From assembly GCF_014652855.1 (NCBI RefSeq), contig NZ_BMZP01000020.1, positions 1 through 64,000 of the forward strand: a stretch of DNA of 64,000 bases, given 5' to 3'. Below are positions 34,488 through 43,574 of this stretch, piece after piece. The notes under the pieces are model-generated. The model was not told the origin of the DNA and did not search any database. It worked only from the letters and a program-made list of their open reading frames with translations. A program made the position numbers and the translations under genes. Every line of letters starts with the position of its first letter. Within the stretch, counting starts at the first letter, position 1. The DNA comes from Novosphingobium pokkalii. GTDB taxonomy: Bacteria > Pseudomonadota > Alphaproteobacteria > Sphingomonadales > Sphingomonadaceae.

Positions 34488-35825
34488 TTGACCGTCTCGT
34501 CCTCCTCGCGCGGCCCGCGCGCCCATCTCGGCATCGGCCAGGCCATGCTGGTCGCCCTGGGCATGGTGATGTCCACCGACAGCCTCAAGACCGCGCCCAC
34601 CGTGGCGGCCAACGCGCCGGGCGGACATGTTTTGCTGCTGTGGGTGGCGGGCGCGCTCGTCACCATGGTCGGCGCGCTGTGCTATGTCGAAATGGCGGCC
34701 GCCTTTCCCGATTCCGGCGGGGAATACAGCTTCCTGCGGCGCGCCTGGGGCGGGCGCCTGGCCGCGCTCTATGCCTGGTCGCGCTTTGCCATCATGCACA
34801 CCGGCTGGATCGCGCTGATGGCGCACCTTCTGGCCGACTATGCCAGCGCGCTCTGGCCGCTGGGCCATGCCGAGCGCACCGGGCTGGCCCTGGCCATCGT
34901 GGCCGCGCTGACCGGGCTCAACCTCGTGCACGTGCGACTGGGCTTCCTCACGCAAGCGTTGCTGGTGGCGCTGGTGGCGGCCGGGTTTGCCTGTGTTACC
35001 GCCGCCGGGCTGCTGGTGCCCGCCCCCACCGCTGCCGCGCCCCTGCCCACCGGGGGCAGCGTGGGCGTGGCGCTGATCTATGTCTTCCTGGCCTATGGCG
35101 GGTGGAGCGACATGGCGACGCTTTCGGGCGAAGTGCGTGGCGGGCGGCGGGCCATGCTGGCCGTGGTGATCGGCGCGCTGGCGCTGCTGATGACGATCTA
35201 CTGCCTGATGAACTGGGCGCTGCTGCGCGGGCTGGGCCTGGCCGGCCTGGCCGCCAGCACTGCGCCGGGGGCCGATCTGGCGCGCAGCGCGTTCGGCCCG
35301 GTGGGCGCCTGGTTGACCGTGAGCATTGTGGCGATTTCCGCGATCAGCAGCATCAATTCCACGCTCATCGTCTGTTCGCGCGTCACCGCCTCGGCCGCGC
35401 GCGACCTGCCCGCGCTGGCGGCCTTGGGCAACTGGCACGACCGGCGCGGCACCCCGGCGCGGGCGACGCTGGCCGTGGGCGGGTTCTCCCTGCTGTTGAC
35501 GGCGGTTTCGGGCCTGTCGCAAAGCGGCTTTGGCGCGATGGTGGACTACATGACGCCCGTCTACTGGCTGTTCGTGATCCTGGGCATGGCCGCGCTGATC
35601 CGCCTGCGCCGCCGCCTGCCCGAACATGACTGGCCGGTGCGGACCCCGCTGTTCCCGCTGTTTCCGCTGGCGTTCATGGCCCTGTCGGCGGCGATGCTGT
35701 GGTCCTCGCTCACGCAACTGGGGCCGGGCGCGCTGGCTGGCGCGGCGGTGCTGGCGCTGGGCCTGGTGCTGGGGCAACTGGCGCGGCGCGAGCGGCAGCC
35801 GCCGCAAACCGTCCAACAAAGCTGA
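34488..35825 (+). CDS. APC-family amino acid permease
   Basis: About 445 residues with twelve hydrophobic segments; the first reads IGQAMLVALGMVMSTDSLKT, and the region near residue 60 (YVEMAAAFPDSGGEYSFLRR) is the APC signature. I propose a TTG start at 34488 because GGAAAG lies seven bases upstream; a downstream ATG at about 34544 would cut into the first helix. It is divergent from the TonB receptor-mmuM operon. E. coli pairs MmuM with the APC transporter MmuP, so this may be the S-methylmethionine carrier, but the substrate is inferred. Confidence 0.8.
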   Translation: MTVSSSSRGPRAHLGIGQAMLVALGMVMSTDSLKTAPTVAANAPGGHVLLLWVAGALVTMVGALCYVEMAAAFPDSGGEYSFLRRAWGGRLAALYAWSRFAIMHTGWIALMAHLLADYASALWPLGHAERTGLALAIVAALTGLNLVHVRLGFLTQALLVALVAAGFACVTAAGLLVPAPTAAAPLPTGGSVGVALIYVFLAYGGWSDMATLSGEVRGGRRAMLAVVIGALALLMTIYCLMNWALLRGLGLAGLAASTAPGADLARSAFGPVGAWLTVSIVAISAISSINSTLIVCSRVTASAARDLPALAALGNWHDRRGTPARATLAVGGFSLLLTAVSGLSQSGFGAMVDYMTPVYWLFVILGMAALIRLRRRLPEHDWPVRTPLFPLFPLAFMALSAAMLWSSLTQLGPGALAGAAVLALGLVLGQLARRERQPPQTVQQS

Positions 35826-35924
35826 ACGATTTGACCGGCCTTATCGGGATTTCGTGGAACGGCTGCGGCGCGTAAAACGCTATGTGTCAGGCCCGCAACG
35901 GGCGCCACATGCAGGAACACCGCC

Positions 35925-36821
35925 ATGACCATCCGCACGCCCGATGTGCCGGGCATCGAATTTGCCCTTCTGCCCCCGGTCCGCGATCTGGGTGAAGGCT
36001 TCAAGGTGCGCCGCGCACTGCCTTCGGCCCATCGCCGCATGGTTGGCCCGTTCATCTTCTTCGACCAGATGGGCCCGGCCGCCTTTGCCGGTGGCGAAGG
36101 GCTGGACGTTCGCCCGCACCCGCACATCGGCCTCGCCACGGTGACCTATCTGGTCGAGGGCGAGATCCTCCACCGCGATTCGCTCGGCTCGGTCCAGGCG
36201 ATCCGCCCCGGCGAGGTCAACTGGATGACCGCCGGGCGCGGCATTACCCATTCCGAGCGCACCGGCCCGGACATGCGCGCCAGCGGCGGGCCGCTGTTCG
36301 GCCTCCAGGCCTGGGTGGCGCTGCCCGCCCATGCCGAGGAAACCGATCCCGCCTTTGCCCATCACAAGGCCGATGAAATCCCCAGCGTGGAGCAGGACGG
36401 CACGCGCCTGACGCTGATTGCCGGGCAGGTCGATGGCCTGTCTTCCCCGGTCAAGACCCTGTCGGACCTGGTCTATGCCGAACTGGTGATCGCCCCGGGC
36501 GGCCGCTATCGCGTGGCAGCCGAGCATGTGGAGCGGGCGCTTTACGTGGTGAGCGGCGAGATTACCGTGGGCGGGCAGACCGGCCAGTTCGCCACCAACG
36601 AGCTGATCGTGCTCAAGCCCGGCGCCGAAGTGGTGATCGAGAGCACCGACGGCGCGCGCGTGATGCTGATGGGCGGCGAACCGTTTCCCGAAAAGCGCCA
36701 CATCTTCTGGAACTTCGTCTCGTCCCGGCCCGATCGGCTGGAGCAGGCCAAGGCCGACTGGAAGGACGACCGCTTTGCCCACGTGCCCGGCGAGCACGAG
36801 TTCATTCCCCTTCCCGAGTGA
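35925..36821 (+). CDS. Pirin-family cupin protein
   Basis: 298 residues with two cupin domains. The metal ligands of pirin are seen as His65 and His67 (VRPHPHIGLATVTYL), His109 and Glu111 (GRGITHSER). Pirins bind Fe and some have quercetinase activity. It begins 99 bases after the permease and is probably transcribed with its own promoter. No oddities. Confidence 0.9.
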   Translation: MTIRTPDVPGIEFALLPPVRDLGEGFKVRRALPSAHRRMVGPFIFFDQMGPAAFAGGEGLDVRPHPHIGLATVTYLVEGEILHRDSLGSVQAIRPGEVNWMTAGRGITHSERTGPDMRASGGPLFGLQAWVALPAHAEETDPAFAHHKADEIPSVEQDGTRLTLIAGQVDGLSSPVKTLSDLVYAELVIAPGGRYRVAAEHVERALYVVSGEITVGGQTGQFATNELIVLKPGAEVVIESTDGARVMLMGGEPFPEKRHIFWNFVSSRPDRLEQAKADWKDDRFAHVPGEHEFIPLPE

Positions 36822-37047
36822 AGACGCCCGAGTGAAGACTGTGGCACGAAAGCCACGCCGGAAACACAGCAATACTTCGTTGCACATCGGACAAGGAACA
36901 GACAGCATCGCAGCCTAACCCCGGTCCTGTCGGCGCAACCTGCTGCCGGGAACGACTGGGGGGTCTCCCCTCGCTTCCCGAGACGGACAGGCGCCGACAC
37001 GCAGGCGGAACCGTTTTCTCGATGACCGTGAGGGAAGGACAGTTCCG

Positions 37048-37926
37048 ATGATTCAACGCTCCGCACGCCGCCAGGCTCGCCGCCTGTGCCTGGCCACCGC
37101 ACTGGCCGGTGCCTCGCTGGCCCTGGCGAGCGCCGCCCAGGCGCAAGACACCGCACCGCCTTCGCCGATCACCATTTCGGGCAGCGCCGCCGTGGTCACC
37201 GACTATCGCCTGCGCGGTGTTTCCCAGTCCAACAACGGCTTCGCGCTCCAGGCCGGCGTGACCATCGCCCACGAAAGCGGCTTCTATGTCGGCACCTGGG
37301 GGTCCAACCTGGCCGGCTGGGGCACGTTCGGCGGCCCCAACCTGGAACTCGATGCGATCGGCGGCTTCAAGAAGACTTTCGGCCCGGCCACGCTCGATGT
37401 CGGCCTCACCTGGTACATGTATCCGGGCGGCGCGGCCAAGACCGACTTTGCCGAACCCTTCGTGAAGCTCTCGGGCACCGTCGGCCCGGTCTCGGCGCTG
37501 GCCGGCGTGGCCTATGCGCCCAAGCAGCAGGCGCTGGGCCAGTGGTATGATTCGGGTGCCAGCTATGTGGAAGGCACGCCCGATCACCCCGGTGCCAAGA
37601 ACGACAACCTCTATGTCTGGGGTGACGTGAGCGGGGCGATCCCCTCCACCCCGGTCACGCTCAAGGCGCACCTTGGCTATTCCAAGGGCAATCCCGGCCT
37701 TGGCCCCAACGGCACCAGCGTGGCGCCGACCGGCTCCTATGCCGACTGGCTGCTGGGCGCCGACCTGGCGCTAGGCAAGGTCGTGCTGGGCGTGGCCTAT
37801 ATCGACACCAACATCAGCGATGCGGACGCGGCCTACCTGCGTCCCAACTTCACCAAGTTCCAGACCCAGGACGGCGCCTCGATCTCGTCCTCGCGCGTGG
37901 TGCTCTCGGCCACCGTCAACTTCTGA
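37048..37926 (+). CDS. TorF-family putative porin
   Basis: 292 residues: signal peptide ending near AAQAQD, then an outer membrane beta-barrel with VVTDYRLRGVSQSNNGFALQ, the hallmark N-terminus of the TorF/Gcw_chp family, and repeated Gly/aromatic strands ending with a terminal Phe. The 226 bases before it hold a short tandem GCCCGAGTGAAGAC-like repeat around 36815-36835 and no gene. An excellent terminator follows. Confidence 0.88.
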   Translation: MIQRSARRQARRLCLATALAGASLALASAAQAQDTAPPSPITISGSAAVVTDYRLRGVSQSNNGFALQAGVTIAHESGFYVGTWGSNLAGWGTFGGPNLELDAIGGFKKTFGPATLDVGLTWYMYPGGAAKTDFAEPFVKLSGTVGPVSALAGVAYAPKQQALGQWYDSGASYVEGTPDHPGAKNDNLYVWGDVSGAIPSTPVTLKAHLGYSKGNPGLGPNGTSVAPTGSYADWLLGADLALGKVVLGVAYIDTNISDADAAYLRPNFTKFQTQDGASISSSRVVLSATVNF

Positions 37927-37956
37927 AGACACCTTTCAACCAGGTACGCACCACTG

Positions 37957-37991
37957 TCCCCCGCCAGCACATACTGGCGGGGGATTTTTTT
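37957..37991 (+). terminator. Intrinsic terminator after the porin gene
   Basis: Perfect 11-base stem TCCCCCGCCAG/CTGGCGGGGGA with a CACATA loop followed by seven T. It ends transcription of the TorF gene 30 bases after its stop. Confidence 0.93.
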
Positions 37992-38122
37992 GTTGTGGAT
38001 TGGCGGACGCACACCCCGCAACGAAACTGCCCCCACCGGCCGGACGGGGCCAGTGGGGGCAGCGGGCGCCTGGCGCCGGCCCCGCGCCGGGGATGGGGAC
38101 ACGGGCGCGAGGATTTGGAGGT

Positions 38123-39664
38123 TCAGGCGGTGTGAGGCACCGCCCGCAGGATCGGCTCGGGGCCGGAGACGGTCACCGCGTTGCCCTGCTGGCGACGGCG
38201 TGCCAGCCATTCGCCCAGGGTTTCGGCAGTGGTGTGGTCGATCGCCTTGACCCGGCCGAGATCGAGGTGGACGCGGCGATCGGCCGGCAGGTCTTCCAGC
38301 ACGGCGTTGAGCTTGGTCAGGCGCAGGAAGGTGGCCGCGCCTTTCAGTTCCACCCGCGTTGCATCTTCGTGTTCCTGCGCATGGACGCCCAGATTGAGGT
38401 GCTTCACGTGCGGCAGCAGTTCCACCAGCGACAGTGCCATGCCCACCAGCACGCCGGTCAGAAGATCGGTCGAGACGACGAGCGCGAAGGTCACCGCCCA
38501 GATGGCCGCCGGCAGCGGGCCATAGTTGGCGAACAGGTGCTTGACGTGCTTGAGGCTGACCAGCTTCCAGCCGGTCACCACCAGCACGCCGCCCAGCGCC
38601 GCCATCGGCACTTCGCGCAGCAGCCAGGGCAGCAGGGCAACGAAGCCCAGAATCCACACCCCGTGCAGCACGGCCGACCAGCGGCTCTGCGCGCCAGCCT
38701 GGACGTTGGCCGACGAACGCACGATCACCCCGGTCATCGGCAGCGCGCCAACCATGCCGCAGAGCAGGTTGCCCACGCCCTGCGCGCGCAGTTCCTTGTT
38801 GTAATCGGTGCGCACGCCATTGTGCATGCGATCGACCGCGGCGGCCGACAGCAGGGTTTCGGCGCTGGCGATGAACGCGATCGCCACGGCCGAGACCAGC
38901 AGCGCGGGCTTGGCCATCAGTGGATCGAGAAACGCCCCGCCCGGCACGGCAAACGCGGCGCTGAGCGAATCCGGCACGGCGATGCGCGCCACGGGCAAGC
39001 CAAGCACGGCCGCCAGCACGGTGGCGGCAATCACCCCGATCAGCGCGCCCGGCACCAGGGCGAGCGCCTTGGGCTTGAGCTTTTCCCAGCCGATCATGCC
39101 CACGATCGTCACCAGCCCGAGCATCAGCGCCATTTCGCTGGCGCGCCAGTCGAACGGCGACAGGCCCAGCACGCGGGCGGGGATCATCGAAAGGTTGGCC
39201 AGGCCATTGGACATCGGCTTGGCATCGAACAGGATATGGAACTGGCCGACCACGATCAGCGCGCCGATCCCGGCCAGCATGCCGTGGACCACGGCAGGCG
39301 AGATGGCGCGGAACACGCCGCCCAGTCGCGCGACGCCGGCAACCAACTGGATCAGGCCCGCCACCAGCAGCACCGGGCCGAGCGCGGAAAGGCCGTTGTC
39401 ACGCACGAATTCGAACACGATCACGGCAAGGCCAGCGGCCGGGCCGGAGACCTGCAAGGGCGATCCGGCCAGCAGGCCGACCACGATGCCGCCGATGATG
39501 CCCGTCACCAGGCCCTTTTCCGGCGGCACGCCCGAAGCGATGGCAATGCCCATGCACAGCGGCATGGCCACCAGGAACACCACGATCGACGCGGTGAAAT
39601 CGCGAACGAGGCCGCCCCTCACGGGGGCAGCCTCGGGCGATGCAGCGGCGGCTGCGTGGCTCAT
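38123..39664 (-). CDS. SulP-family anion transporter with STAS domain
   Basis: 513 residues with about ten to twelve membrane helices. The N-terminal FTASIVVFLVAMPLCMGIAI and GPAAGLAVIVFE segments are typical of SulP carriers, and a C-terminal STAS-like domain is seen (HLDLGRVKAIDHTTAETLGE). Its start overlaps the carbonic anhydrase stop by four bases, so both are made together. That pairing points to bicarbonate rather than sulfate as the transported anion (inference). Confidence 0.88.
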   Translation of the reverse strand: MSHAAAAASPEAAPVRGGLVRDFTASIVVFLVAMPLCMGIAIASGVPPEKGLVTGIIGGIVVGLLAGSPLQVSGPAAGLAVIVFEFVRDNGLSALGPVLLVAGLIQLVAGVARLGGVFRAISPAVVHGMLAGIGALIVVGQFHILFDAKPMSNGLANLSMIPARVLGLSPFDWRASEMALMLGLVTIVGMIGWEKLKPKALALVPGALIGVIAATVLAAVLGLPVARIAVPDSLSAAFAVPGGAFLDPLMAKPALLVSAVAIAFIASAETLLSAAAVDRMHNGVRTDYNKELRAQGVGNLLCGMVGALPMTGVIVRSSANVQAGAQSRWSAVLHGVWILGFVALLPWLLREVPMAALGGVLVVTGWKLVSLKHVKHLFANYGPLPAAIWAVTFALVVSTDLLTGVLVGMALSLVELLPHVKHLNLGVHAQEHEDATRVELKGAATFLRLTKLNAVLEDLPADRRVHLDLGRVKAIDHTTAETLGEWLARRRQQGNAVTVSGPEPILRAVPHTA

Positions 39665-40356
39665 TCGGCCGCCTCCGCCAGCGCGGGTTCGCGCGCGAAA
39701 CGGGGCGCGGCGGCCAGGGCCACCGGCATCGGGCGATCTTCGCGCAGCGGCACGAATTCGCCGGTATCGCCGTCGAGGCCCAGCACCTGGCCGGCGCTGA
39801 TATCCACGAACCAGCCGTGCAGCGACATTTCGCCACGCGCGATGGCCGCCGAGACCGAGGGATGCGTACGCAGGTGGTCGATCTGGGCGATGATGTTCTG
39901 CAAGCTGACCGCGCGCACGCGATCATGGCCATGGAGATGGGGCGAGCAGGTCGACACGACATGCTCGGCAGCGGCACCATGGCGCAGCCAGGCCACCACG
40001 TTGGGCATGCCCTCGGGCGCTTCGGGGGCGGCCAGTGCCTTCATCGCGCCGCAGTCGGAGTGGCCGCAGACGATGATGTCACGCACGCCGAGGGCGACAA
40101 CGGCATATTCCACGGTGGAAGACACGCCACCGTTCATGGTGGAATAGGCCGGCACCATGTTGCCGGCGTTGCGGCACACGAACAGGTCGCCGGGCTGCGC
40201 CTGCATGATCTGTTCGGGCACGATGCGCGAATCGGCGCAGGAAATCATCAGTGCCTTGGGCGCCTGGCCGTGGGTGGAAAGCTGGCCGTAGAGCTCGCTG
40301 CTCTTCGGAAAGACGGTCTTCTCGAAACTGAAGACGCGACCGATCAGTTCGTTCAT
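39661..40356 (-). CDS. can: Beta-class carbonic anhydrase
   Basis: 231 residues from the ATG at 40354-40356, which follows a strong AGGAGG site. The zinc ligands are Cys40 (ISCADSRIVPE), with Asp42-Arg44 dyad, and His99-Cys102 (CGHSDCGAM). It interconverts CO2 and bicarbonate in the cytoplasm. It is the first gene of a two-gene operon with the SulP transporter. Confidence 0.92.
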   Translation of the reverse strand: MNELIGRVFSFEKTVFPKSSELYGQLSTHGQAPKALMISCADSRIVPEQIMQAQPGDLFVCRNAGNMVPAYSTMNGGVSSTVEYAVVALGVRDIIVCGHSDCGAMKALAAPEAPEGMPNVVAWLRHGAAAEHVVSTCSPHLHGHDRVRAVSLQNIIAQIDHLRTHPSVSAAIARGEMSLHGWFVDISAGQVLGLDGDTGEFVPLREDRPMPVALAAAPRFAREPALAEAAE

Positions 40357-40463
40357 GGGGAGGTACCTCCTCTTGAATTTTTGCGCCCACGGCGCATGCC
40401 GGGGCTCTTGATTCAACGAGGTACGGGAACGTCTTTGCCCGCTTCGGACGGAACTGTAAGGAA

Positions 40464-41858
40464 CTATTTCCGCGCCGGAAGGGCGGGCTGGCCGGCCTTG
40501 AGCGGCAGACGAACCGTTGCCACAAGGCCGGTCTGCCCGGCTTCGGCACGGCGGTTGGCGAGAATGAGCGTGCCGCCTTCGGCGCGGATCGCGCGCTTCA
40601 CGATCGCCAGCCCCAGCCCCATGCCCGGCGTGTCGCGCCCGCGCGCGGCATCGAGCCGCACGAAAGGCTGCGTCACTTCGTCCAGCCGGTCGGGGGGAAT
40701 GCCGGGGCCGTTGTCGGCCACCACCACTTCGGCCCAGTCGCCATCGCGGCGCACCGTCACCTCCACTTGCCCGGCATAGTGCAGCGCGTTTTCGACAAGG
40801 TTGCCCAGCGCGCGGCGCAGCGAAATGGCGCGGGCATGGATCACCAGGCGATCCTCGCCTTCGTAACGCGCGTCACCGCCCTGGTCATAGGCATTGTCGA
40901 CCAAGGTCATGGCCATCGCGGCCAGGTCCACCGGTTCGGCCGGAATCTGCCGCCCTTCCCCTTCGACATAGGTCTGGAGCGAGGCGAGCAGGTGCATCAT
41001 CTCGTCGATATCGTGGACCATGTCTGCCTGGGTGGCGCGATCGAGCCCGGCGTCGTCGAGCCGCAGCCGCAGCCGGGCGAGCGGGGTGCGCAGATCGTGG
41101 CCGATCGCCAGCATCGACTGGGTGCGGTCCAGCATCTGGCGATAGATGCGGCTCTGCATGCGGTTGAACGCGCGGATCAGCCGGCGCACTTCGTCCGGAC
41201 CGCGCTCGGTGAGCGGCTCGGGCGGGCCGGCCCCCACCCGGCTGGTGGCCGAAACCAGGGCTTTCAATGGGCGGATCGTGGCGCGAAACAGCACCCAGGC
41301 CAAAACCACCAGCAAGGGCGTGGGCACCAGCAGCACGGCCAGCCGCCCGGCATTGAGCGTCCAGGCCTCGCTCGCCTGGGTACGGAACACCACGCCCGAG
41401 CCATCCCTGAGCAGCATGGCGCCGTTGACCGATCCCGGCGAGGCCAGCGAACGCAGCGAAAAGCGCGGATCGCCCGAGGCCAGTTCGGGCGCGGCGTCGA
41501 GCACCTGGGCGCGCAGCCGGTCGAGCGGCAGGGCATCGTCGGCGTGGGCCAGGCGCGGCTTCCACGCCAGGGAAAAGCGCGGGGACGAAAGCCGCTCGGC
41601 CAGTGCGGGGCGATCCGCCACGTCTTCGGCTTCCAGCGCGCGGCTCGCGATCACCAGGTTTTCGGCAATGCGCGCGGCATCGTCGCTGCGCAGGGCAAAG
41701 TTGCTGGCGCGATCGAACAGCACCGCGTTGGCGCCGAAATCGATCGCTGCCATCAGCACCAGGATCGCCAGGAGCCGCTCGGGCAGGCCGAAGCGGTTCA
41801 TCGCCCGGCGCAGCCAGAGGGCACGACGCGGCATCATGCCGGGCGACTCATCGGGCAA
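40464..41858 (-). CDS. Sensor histidine kinase (EnvZ-like)
   Basis: 464 residues: first membrane helix about residues 27-45, a periplasmic sensor of about 120 residues, second helix LAVLLVPTPLLVVLAWVLFR, HAMP, the phospho-acceptor His in AIGHDLRTPLARLRLRL, and ATP-binding N and G boxes (LVENALHYAG, DNGPGIP, GMGLGLAIVKRAI). It starts seven bases after the response regulator gene. The likely signal is periplasmic. Confidence 0.9.
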   Translation of the reverse strand: MPDESPGMMPRRALWLRRAMNRFGLPERLLAILVLMAAIDFGANAVLFDRASNFALRSDDAARIAENLVIASRALEAEDVADRPALAERLSSPRFSLAWKPRLAHADDALPLDRLRAQVLDAAPELASGDPRFSLRSLASPGSVNGAMLLRDGSGVVFRTQASEAWTLNAGRLAVLLVPTPLLVVLAWVLFRATIRPLKALVSATSRVGAGPPEPLTERGPDEVRRLIRAFNRMQSRIYRQMLDRTQSMLAIGHDLRTPLARLRLRLDDAGLDRATQADMVHDIDEMMHLLASLQTYVEGEGRQIPAEPVDLAAMAMTLVDNAYDQGGDARYEGEDRLVIHARAISLRRALGNLVENALHYAGQVEVTVRRDGDWAEVVVADNGPGIPPDRLDEVTQPFVRLDAARGRDTPGMGLGLAIVKRAIRAEGGTLILANRRAEAGQTGLVATVRLPLKAGQPALPARK

Positions 41859-41865
41859 TCCCGCA

Positions 41866-42648
41866 TCAGGTGCGGGTAACCTGCGCCTTGAACATATAGC
41901 CCACCCCGCGCACCGTGGTGATCGGGGCTTCGCCGCCCGCCGCAGTCAGCTTGCGGCGCAGGCGCGAGACCAGCACGTCGATGCTGCGGTCGGAACTGTC
42001 GCCCAGGCGGGTGCGCGACAATTCGATCAGGCGCTCGCGCCCCAGCACGCGCTGCGGCTGGGCCACGAACGTGGCGAGAAGATCGAATTCGGCGCCGGTC
42101 AGATCGACCATCACCCCACCCGGCGCATGCAGTTCGCGGCGCGCGAGCGACAGGGTCCAGCCATCGAAGCGGATTTCGCTGGCGCGCTCGCCCGGTTCAG
42201 CCGCCGCCACGCCATCGGCACCCTGCCCGCCCCGGCGCAGCACGGCGCCGACGCGCGCCACCAGTTCGCGCGTGCCGAACGGCTTGGCGAGATAGTCGTC
42301 CGCGCCCAGTTCCAGCCCGAGCACGCGATCTTCCTCGCTGCCGCGCGCGGAAATGAAGATGATCGGCACGTCGCTCAACCGGCGCAGCTTGCGGAACAGC
42401 TCGATGCCATTGGTGCCCGGCAGCATGATGTCGAGCACCACGAGGTCGGCCGGTGCGCTATCGAGCAGCACCCACATTTCCGCGCCGGTGGCCGCCGGGC
42501 GCACTTCATAGCCATGCTCGCGCAGGGCGCGGGCGGTCAGCGTGCGCAGCGGGCCGTCATCTTCGACAAGCACGATGGAGGGGGCAAGACGGGTGGCCAG
42601 CATGGCTGTGCTACGCAGATGCGCTCCTTTGGTTCCGGGCTCGGTCAT
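41866..42648 (-). CDS. OmpR-family response regulator
   Basis: About 260 residues: receiver domain with the acidic pocket EDD (VLVEDDGPLR) and phosphorylated Asp in VVLDIMLPGTNG, Lys in YLAKPFGTREL, then a winged-helix DNA-binding domain ending RGVGYMFKAQ. I take the ATG at 42646-42648 (MTEPGTKG), with GAGGG upstream; a later in-frame ATG at 42603 is also possible. It is co-transcribed with the small secreted protein before it and the kinase after it. Confidence 0.88.
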   Translation of the reverse strand: MTEPGTKGAHLRSTAMLATRLAPSIVLVEDDGPLRTLTARALREHGYEVRPAATGAEMWVLLDSAPADLVVLDIMLPGTNGIELFRKLRRLSDVPIIFISARGSEEDRVLGLELGADDYLAKPFGTRELVARVGAVLRRGGQGADGVAAAEPGERASEIRFDGWTLSLARRELHAPGGVMVDLTGAEFDLLATFVAQPQRVLGRERLIELSRTRLGDSSDRSIDVLVSRLRRKLTAAGGEAPITTVRGVGYMFKAQVTRT

Positions 42649-42658
42649 TCCTTGTCCC

Positions 42659-42931
42659 TCAGCGCGCATCCTCGCGCACCGGGGCAGCCTGGGCAAGAGC
42701 GGCGTTGCTCTTTTGGTGAAGCGGGCGGAAGCAGCCCCGGTTGCGGCTGGGATCGGGATGGCAGGCAACCATGGCGACGCGCTCGGCCGAGGCTGCTGCG
42801 GGCTGCACGGCCGCAGCCGGACGGCACAGCGCGGGCCGACCAGGCGCGCCCTGGCACACGGGCGCCGGGGCAGCGGCGGCCACCGGTTGGGCAAGGGCGA
42901 TGACGGGCGCGAGAATCGAGGCAATCAGCAT
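42659..42931 (-). CDS. Small secreted cysteine-containing protein upstream of the two-component genes
   Basis: 90 residues from the ATG at 42929-42931 with AGGAG eight bases upstream. A signal peptide (MLIASILAPVIALAQPVAAA) is followed by a mature part of about 70 residues with four Cys (in PVCQG, ALCRP, VACHP and RGCFRP) and Ala/Pro/Arg. No family recognised. It ends 10 bases before the regulator gene, so it is probably in the same operon; it may be a periplasmic partner of the sensor (inference). Confidence 0.55.
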   Translation of the reverse strand: MLIASILAPVIALAQPVAAAAPAPVCQGAPGRPALCRPAAAVQPAAASAERVAMVACHPDPSRNRGCFRPLHQKSNAALAQAAPVREDAR

Positions 42932-43139
42932 AGAGGACACTCCTGATGGGGCGTTCATAATTCTGATGTCCCGGGTACCATCGCCCCCTTTGCGCGATGG
43001 GTGCGGCTTCGTGAGGAAGTGTTGCTGCGCAAGAAAAGATTGCGCCTGCGTGTCTGCCGTCACGGCGCGGCCGTGGCGATGTGCCGAAAACCTCGGCATC
43101 CGCCTCGCCCGGCGCAGGGCCAGGGCAGGCCGTGCGCGA

Positions 43140-43574
43140 TTACGTTTCGTTGCGCGGCCGTGTCTGTGCGGGCGGCTCGCTCGCCCGCAGCGCCTTGCCC
43201 GGCGCGGCGGCAAAGCCGTGGAGGCCCAGCCACCATTGCAGCGCGATCACCGCGCCCTTGGCAGGTTGCAGCAGGCCCAGCACCAGCGTGACCGTCATGG
43301 CCAGGCACAGAGCCATCATCACCGGCCACGACAGCGCGGTGTGCAGGCCGAGCTCGATGATCACCGGCGCCATCACGTGCCCGGTGACCAGGATCGCCAG
43401 ATAGGGCGGGAAATCGTCGGCACGGTGGCCGCGCCAGTCCTGCCCGCAAGCCGGGCACTGCGGCACCGGTCGCAACCATGCGGCAAACAACCGCGCGCCC
43501 TCGCAACGCGGACAATGGCCCCGCGCCCCGCGCCACAGGGCCTGGCCCAGGCTGCGCGGGGGCGGCTGCATCAT
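43140..43574 (-). CDS. DUF983 zinc-ribbon membrane protein
   Basis: 144 residues with an N-terminal zinc ribbon (GHCPRCEGARLF and QCPACGQDWRGH) and two membrane helices (APVIIELGLHTALSWPVMMA, then LAMTVTLVLGLLQP). This is the DUF983 layout; function unknown. Its ATG overlaps the der stop by four bases, so translation is coupled to the GTPase. Confidence 0.88.
   Translation of the reverse strand: MMQPPPRSLGQALWRGARGHCPRCEGARLFAAWLRPVPQCPACGQDWRGHRADDFPPYLAILVTGHVMAPVIIELGLHTALSWPVMMALCLAMTVTLVLGLLQPAKGAVIALQWWLGLHGFAAAPGKALRASEPPAQTRPRNET

Noticed and set aside
37820..40147. A 775-codon plus-strand frame across the porin end, SulP and carbonic anhydrase genes
   Set aside because: It crosses a strong intrinsic terminator and two conserved genes on the other strand; composition is His/Gln/Arg-rich noise.
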